Part shown: positions 4,836 to 6,957 of the stretch, piece by piece | How positions within the stretch are numbered: position 1 is the first letter of the stretch | Layout of the letters: each line of letters starts with the position of its first letter | From: Acidobacteriaceae bacterium | GTDB taxonomy: Bacteria; Acidobacteriota; Terriglobia; Terriglobales; Acidobacteriaceae | Direction: 5' to 3' | DNA length: 6,957 nt | Assembly: GCA_027306745.1 (NCBI GenBank) | Contig: DAHUZD010000245.1 | Span: 1-6,957 of the forward strand | Program-made: the position numbers and the translations under genes | The notes under the pieces: generated by a model | The model's input: the letters and a program-made list of their open reading frames with translations, nothing else | What the model was told of the DNA's origin: nothing | The model's database searches: none

Positions 4836-6957
4836 TTATGCCTGCGCACCTGCGCTGGTCAATGTTCCCAGTTCTGCGGCGATCTTCTCTGAGCTGAAGG
4901 CTTCGATCATGTCGCCCACCTTGACATCGCCAAAGTTCTGGATGGCCATGCCGCACTCCATACCGCTGCGCACTTCGCTGGCATCGTCCTTGAAGCGCTT
5001 GAGCGAGGAGAGCTTGCCCTTGTAGACCTGTACACCGTCGCGCATCAGGCGCACTTCGGAGTCGCGGCGCACGTAGCCATCGGTGATCTTGCAACCGGCG
5101 ATGACGCCCACCTTCGGGATGCGGAAAACATTGATGACTTCCGCCTTGCCCTGCGCGGTTTCCTTGATGACCGGCTCCAGCAGGCCCAGCATGGCGCGCT
5201 TCATCTCATCCTGCAACTCGTAAATGATCGAGTGCAGACGAATGTCCACGCCTTCCTGTTCGGCCAGCTCGGTGCCCTTGCGCTCCGGGCGCACGTTGAA
5301 GCCGATGACAATCGCGTTGGAGGCCGAGGCGAGCAGAATATCCGACTCCGTGATGGCGCCAACGCCAGTGTGAATCACCTTGACGCGCACCTTGTCGGTG
5401 GACATGCCTTGCAGCGACTCAGCCAGCACTTCAACCGAACCCTGCACATCGCCCTTGAGGATGATGGGCAGTTCCTTGGTGCCCGCCAGCTTGATCTGCT
5501 CGGAGAGGCCTTCGAGCGAAATGCGGGAAGACTTGGCCAGTTGCGCCTCACGGTCCTTCATCTTGCGGTACTGCGCGATGCCCTTGGCCTTGTCGCGGTC
5601 GGCGACCACTAGGAAGACGTCGCCCGCATCGGGAATGCCTTCCAAGCCAAGAACCTCCACCGGCGTGGAGGGGCCAGCCTCCACAATGGCGCGGCCATGG
5701 TCGTCAAACATGGCGCGGATTTTGCCAAACGTGTTGCCGACGATAAAGCTGTTGCCGAGACGCAACGTTCCGTTCTGCACCAGCACGGTGGAGACGGCAC
5801 CGCGTCCGCGGTCGAGTTTGGATTCAATGACGGTGCCGACAGCGGTGCGGTCGGGTGTGGCGCGCAGATTACCAATGTCGGAGACCAGGCAGACCATCTC
5901 CAGCAGCAGGTCGAGGTTCATGCGCTTTTTGGCGGAGACATCGACAAAGACCGTGTTGCCACCCCAAGCCTCCGGCACCAGACCGCGGTCACCCAGTTGC
6001 TTCTTGACGCGGTCCGGCTGCGCCTCTGGCTTGTCAATTTTGTTAACGGCCACAATGATGGGCACGTTGGCTGCCTTGGCGTGATCAATGGCTTCGAGCG
6101 TCTGCGGCATCACGCCGTCATCGGCAGCCACGACCACAACGACGATATCCGTAACCTTGGCTCCACGGGCGCGCATGCGGGTAAAGGCCTCGTGGCCGGG
6201 CGTGTCGAGGAAGACGATCTCACGCCCGAAAGCGGGCGAATCAGCCTTGCTGATGCGCACCTTGTATGCGCCGATGTGCTGGGTGATTCCGCCAGCTTCG
6301 CCAGCGGCAACATCGGTCTCGCGGATGGCGTCCAGCAGCGAGGTCTTGCCGTGATCGACGTGGCCCATGACGGTAACAACCGGCGGGCGCACCACTTCGA
6401 GTTCGCCCAGATTCTCCTGCGAAAGCAGGTTCTCCAGCGACTCCTTTTCCATCTGATCTTCGTGAGAGATGACTTCAGCATCCGCGCCAAAACGCGCGGC
6501 CACTTCCTTGACCAAAGCCGTGTCCAGAGACTGGTTGACGGTGACACAAACGCCGCGCCCCAGCAGAACTGCAATGAGATCCTTGCCGCGTACTCCGAGC
6601 TTCTCGGCCAGGTCTTTGACCGTGGTGCCTTCCGTGACGGTGATGGAGCGCGTGATGGGCAGCGGCTCCTGTGGCAGTTGTGGCGCGCCAAAACGTGGCG
6701 GCGGCACAAAGCCCTTCCTCGGGCCTTCTTTGGATTTTTCGTAGCGCTTTTGGCCACCGCGTCGCTGCTGCGGTCCACGCGCTGGGCGTGCGTTATCCCC
6801 CGGAGGCGGCAACATGCCGGGCGCGCCACCGGGGCCGCCGGGGCGTGGGCCAAAGCCGGGACGCGATCCCATGGGCGGACGCGTGCCGGGCATACCCGCT
6901 CCCGTGGGGTACTGGCGCGTCGGGTGCATGGGGCGCTTGCCACCCGGACCGAGTGGC
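4836..6957 (-). CDS. infB: Translation initiation factor IF-2, C-terminal 706 residues (N-terminus beyond the right edge)
   Basis: IF-2 is the GTPase that brings initiator fMet-tRNA to the 30S subunit and promotes 50S joining. The fragment is open to the window edge, so the ATG at 6929 is internal and not a start. Counting from the edge, residues 1-95 are a Gly/Pro/Arg-rich linker, about 100-165 the IF2_N domain, and then the GTPase domain. Its motifs are G1 GHVDHGKT at 198-205, G3 DTPGH at 251-255, G4 NKID at 305-308 and G5 SAK at 341-343, all intact. The beta-barrel domains II and IV and the domain III between them fill the rest up to the stop at 4836. Gene order upstream is not visible. 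Downstream there is a terminator instead of rbfA and truB, which follow infB in many bacteria, so here infB is the last gene of its transcript. Confidence 0.98.
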   Translation of the reverse strand, partial: PLGPGGKRPMHPTRQYPTGAGMPGTRPPMGSRPGFGPRPGGPGGAPGMLPPPGDNARPARGPQQRRGGQKRYEKSKEGPRKGFVPPPRFGAPQLPQEPLPITRSITVTEGTTVKDLAEKLGVRGKDLIAVLLGRGVCVTVNQSLDTALVKEVAARFGADAEVISHEDQMEKESLENLLSQENLGELEVVRPPVVTVMGHVDHGKTSLLDAIRETDVAAGEAGGITQHIGAYKVRISKADSPAFGREIVFLDTPGHEAFTRMRARGAKVTDIVVVVVAADDGVMPQTLEAIDHAKAANVPIIVAVNKIDKPEAQPDRVKKQLGDRGLVPEAWGGNTVFVDVSAKKRMNLDLLLEMVCLVSDIGNLRATPDRTAVGTVIESKLDRGRGAVSTVLVQNGTLRLGNSFIVGNTFGKIRAMFDDHGRAIVEAGPSTPVEVLGLEGIPDAGDVFLVVADRDKAKGIAQYRKMKDREAQLAKSSRISLEGLSEQIKLAGTKELPIILKGDVQGSVEVLAESLQGMSTDKVRVKVIHTGVGAITESDILLASASNAIVIGFNVRPERKGTELAEQEGVDIRLHSIIYELQDEMKRAMLGLLEPVIKETAQGKAEVINVFRIPKVGVIAGCKITDGYVRRDSEVRLMRDGVQVYKGKLSSLKRFKDDASEVRSGMECGMAIQNFGDVKVGDMIEAFSSEKIAAELGTLTSAGAQA

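Overview
The window reads as an ordinary chromosomal stretch of a GC-rich bacterium. The gene set, the style of the LacI-family N-terminus, the long Gly/Pro/Arg-rich IF-2 linker and the frequent TTG/GTG starts with strong Shine-Dalgarno sites suggest an acidobacterium of the Terriglobia/Acidobacteriaceae type. That placement comes from recall of protein style, not from a database search. No phage, IS element, CRISPR array, rRNA or convincing tRNA is visible.

Layout from left to right. (1) The left edge holds the N-terminus of a LacI-family repressor on the minus strand, with a LacI-type operator candidate 56 bp upstream of its start. (2) A complete minus-strand ada gene follows, encoding the three-part alkylation-damage sensor and repair protein. 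(3) A complete minus-strand metK (S-adenosylmethionine synthetase) follows, with a strong hairpin terminator between it and ada. (4) The 138-bp gap in front of metK holds a GC-rich leader whose arms can pair in pseudoknot order. (5) A minus-strand gene for a RodZ-like protein (N-terminal helix-turn-helix, one membrane segment, Pro/Ala-rich tail) comes next. (6) Across a 235-bp divergent intergenic region lies a plus-strand FtsX/MacB-type ABC transporter permease with no ATPase partner in view. (7) A near-perfect bidirectional terminator separates the permease from infB (translation initiation factor IF-2), which converges on it from the minus strand and runs off the right edge without its N-terminus.

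The genes do not form one pathway. metK makes SAM, the general methyl donor; Ada removes alkyl groups from DNA, including those left by non-enzymatic methylation; IF-2 and the RodZ-like protein are housekeeping. Most genes look separately transcribed, because terminators or gaps of more than 100 bp divide them. The most promising undescribed signal is the structured metK leader. I did not find a convincing new multi-gene system.
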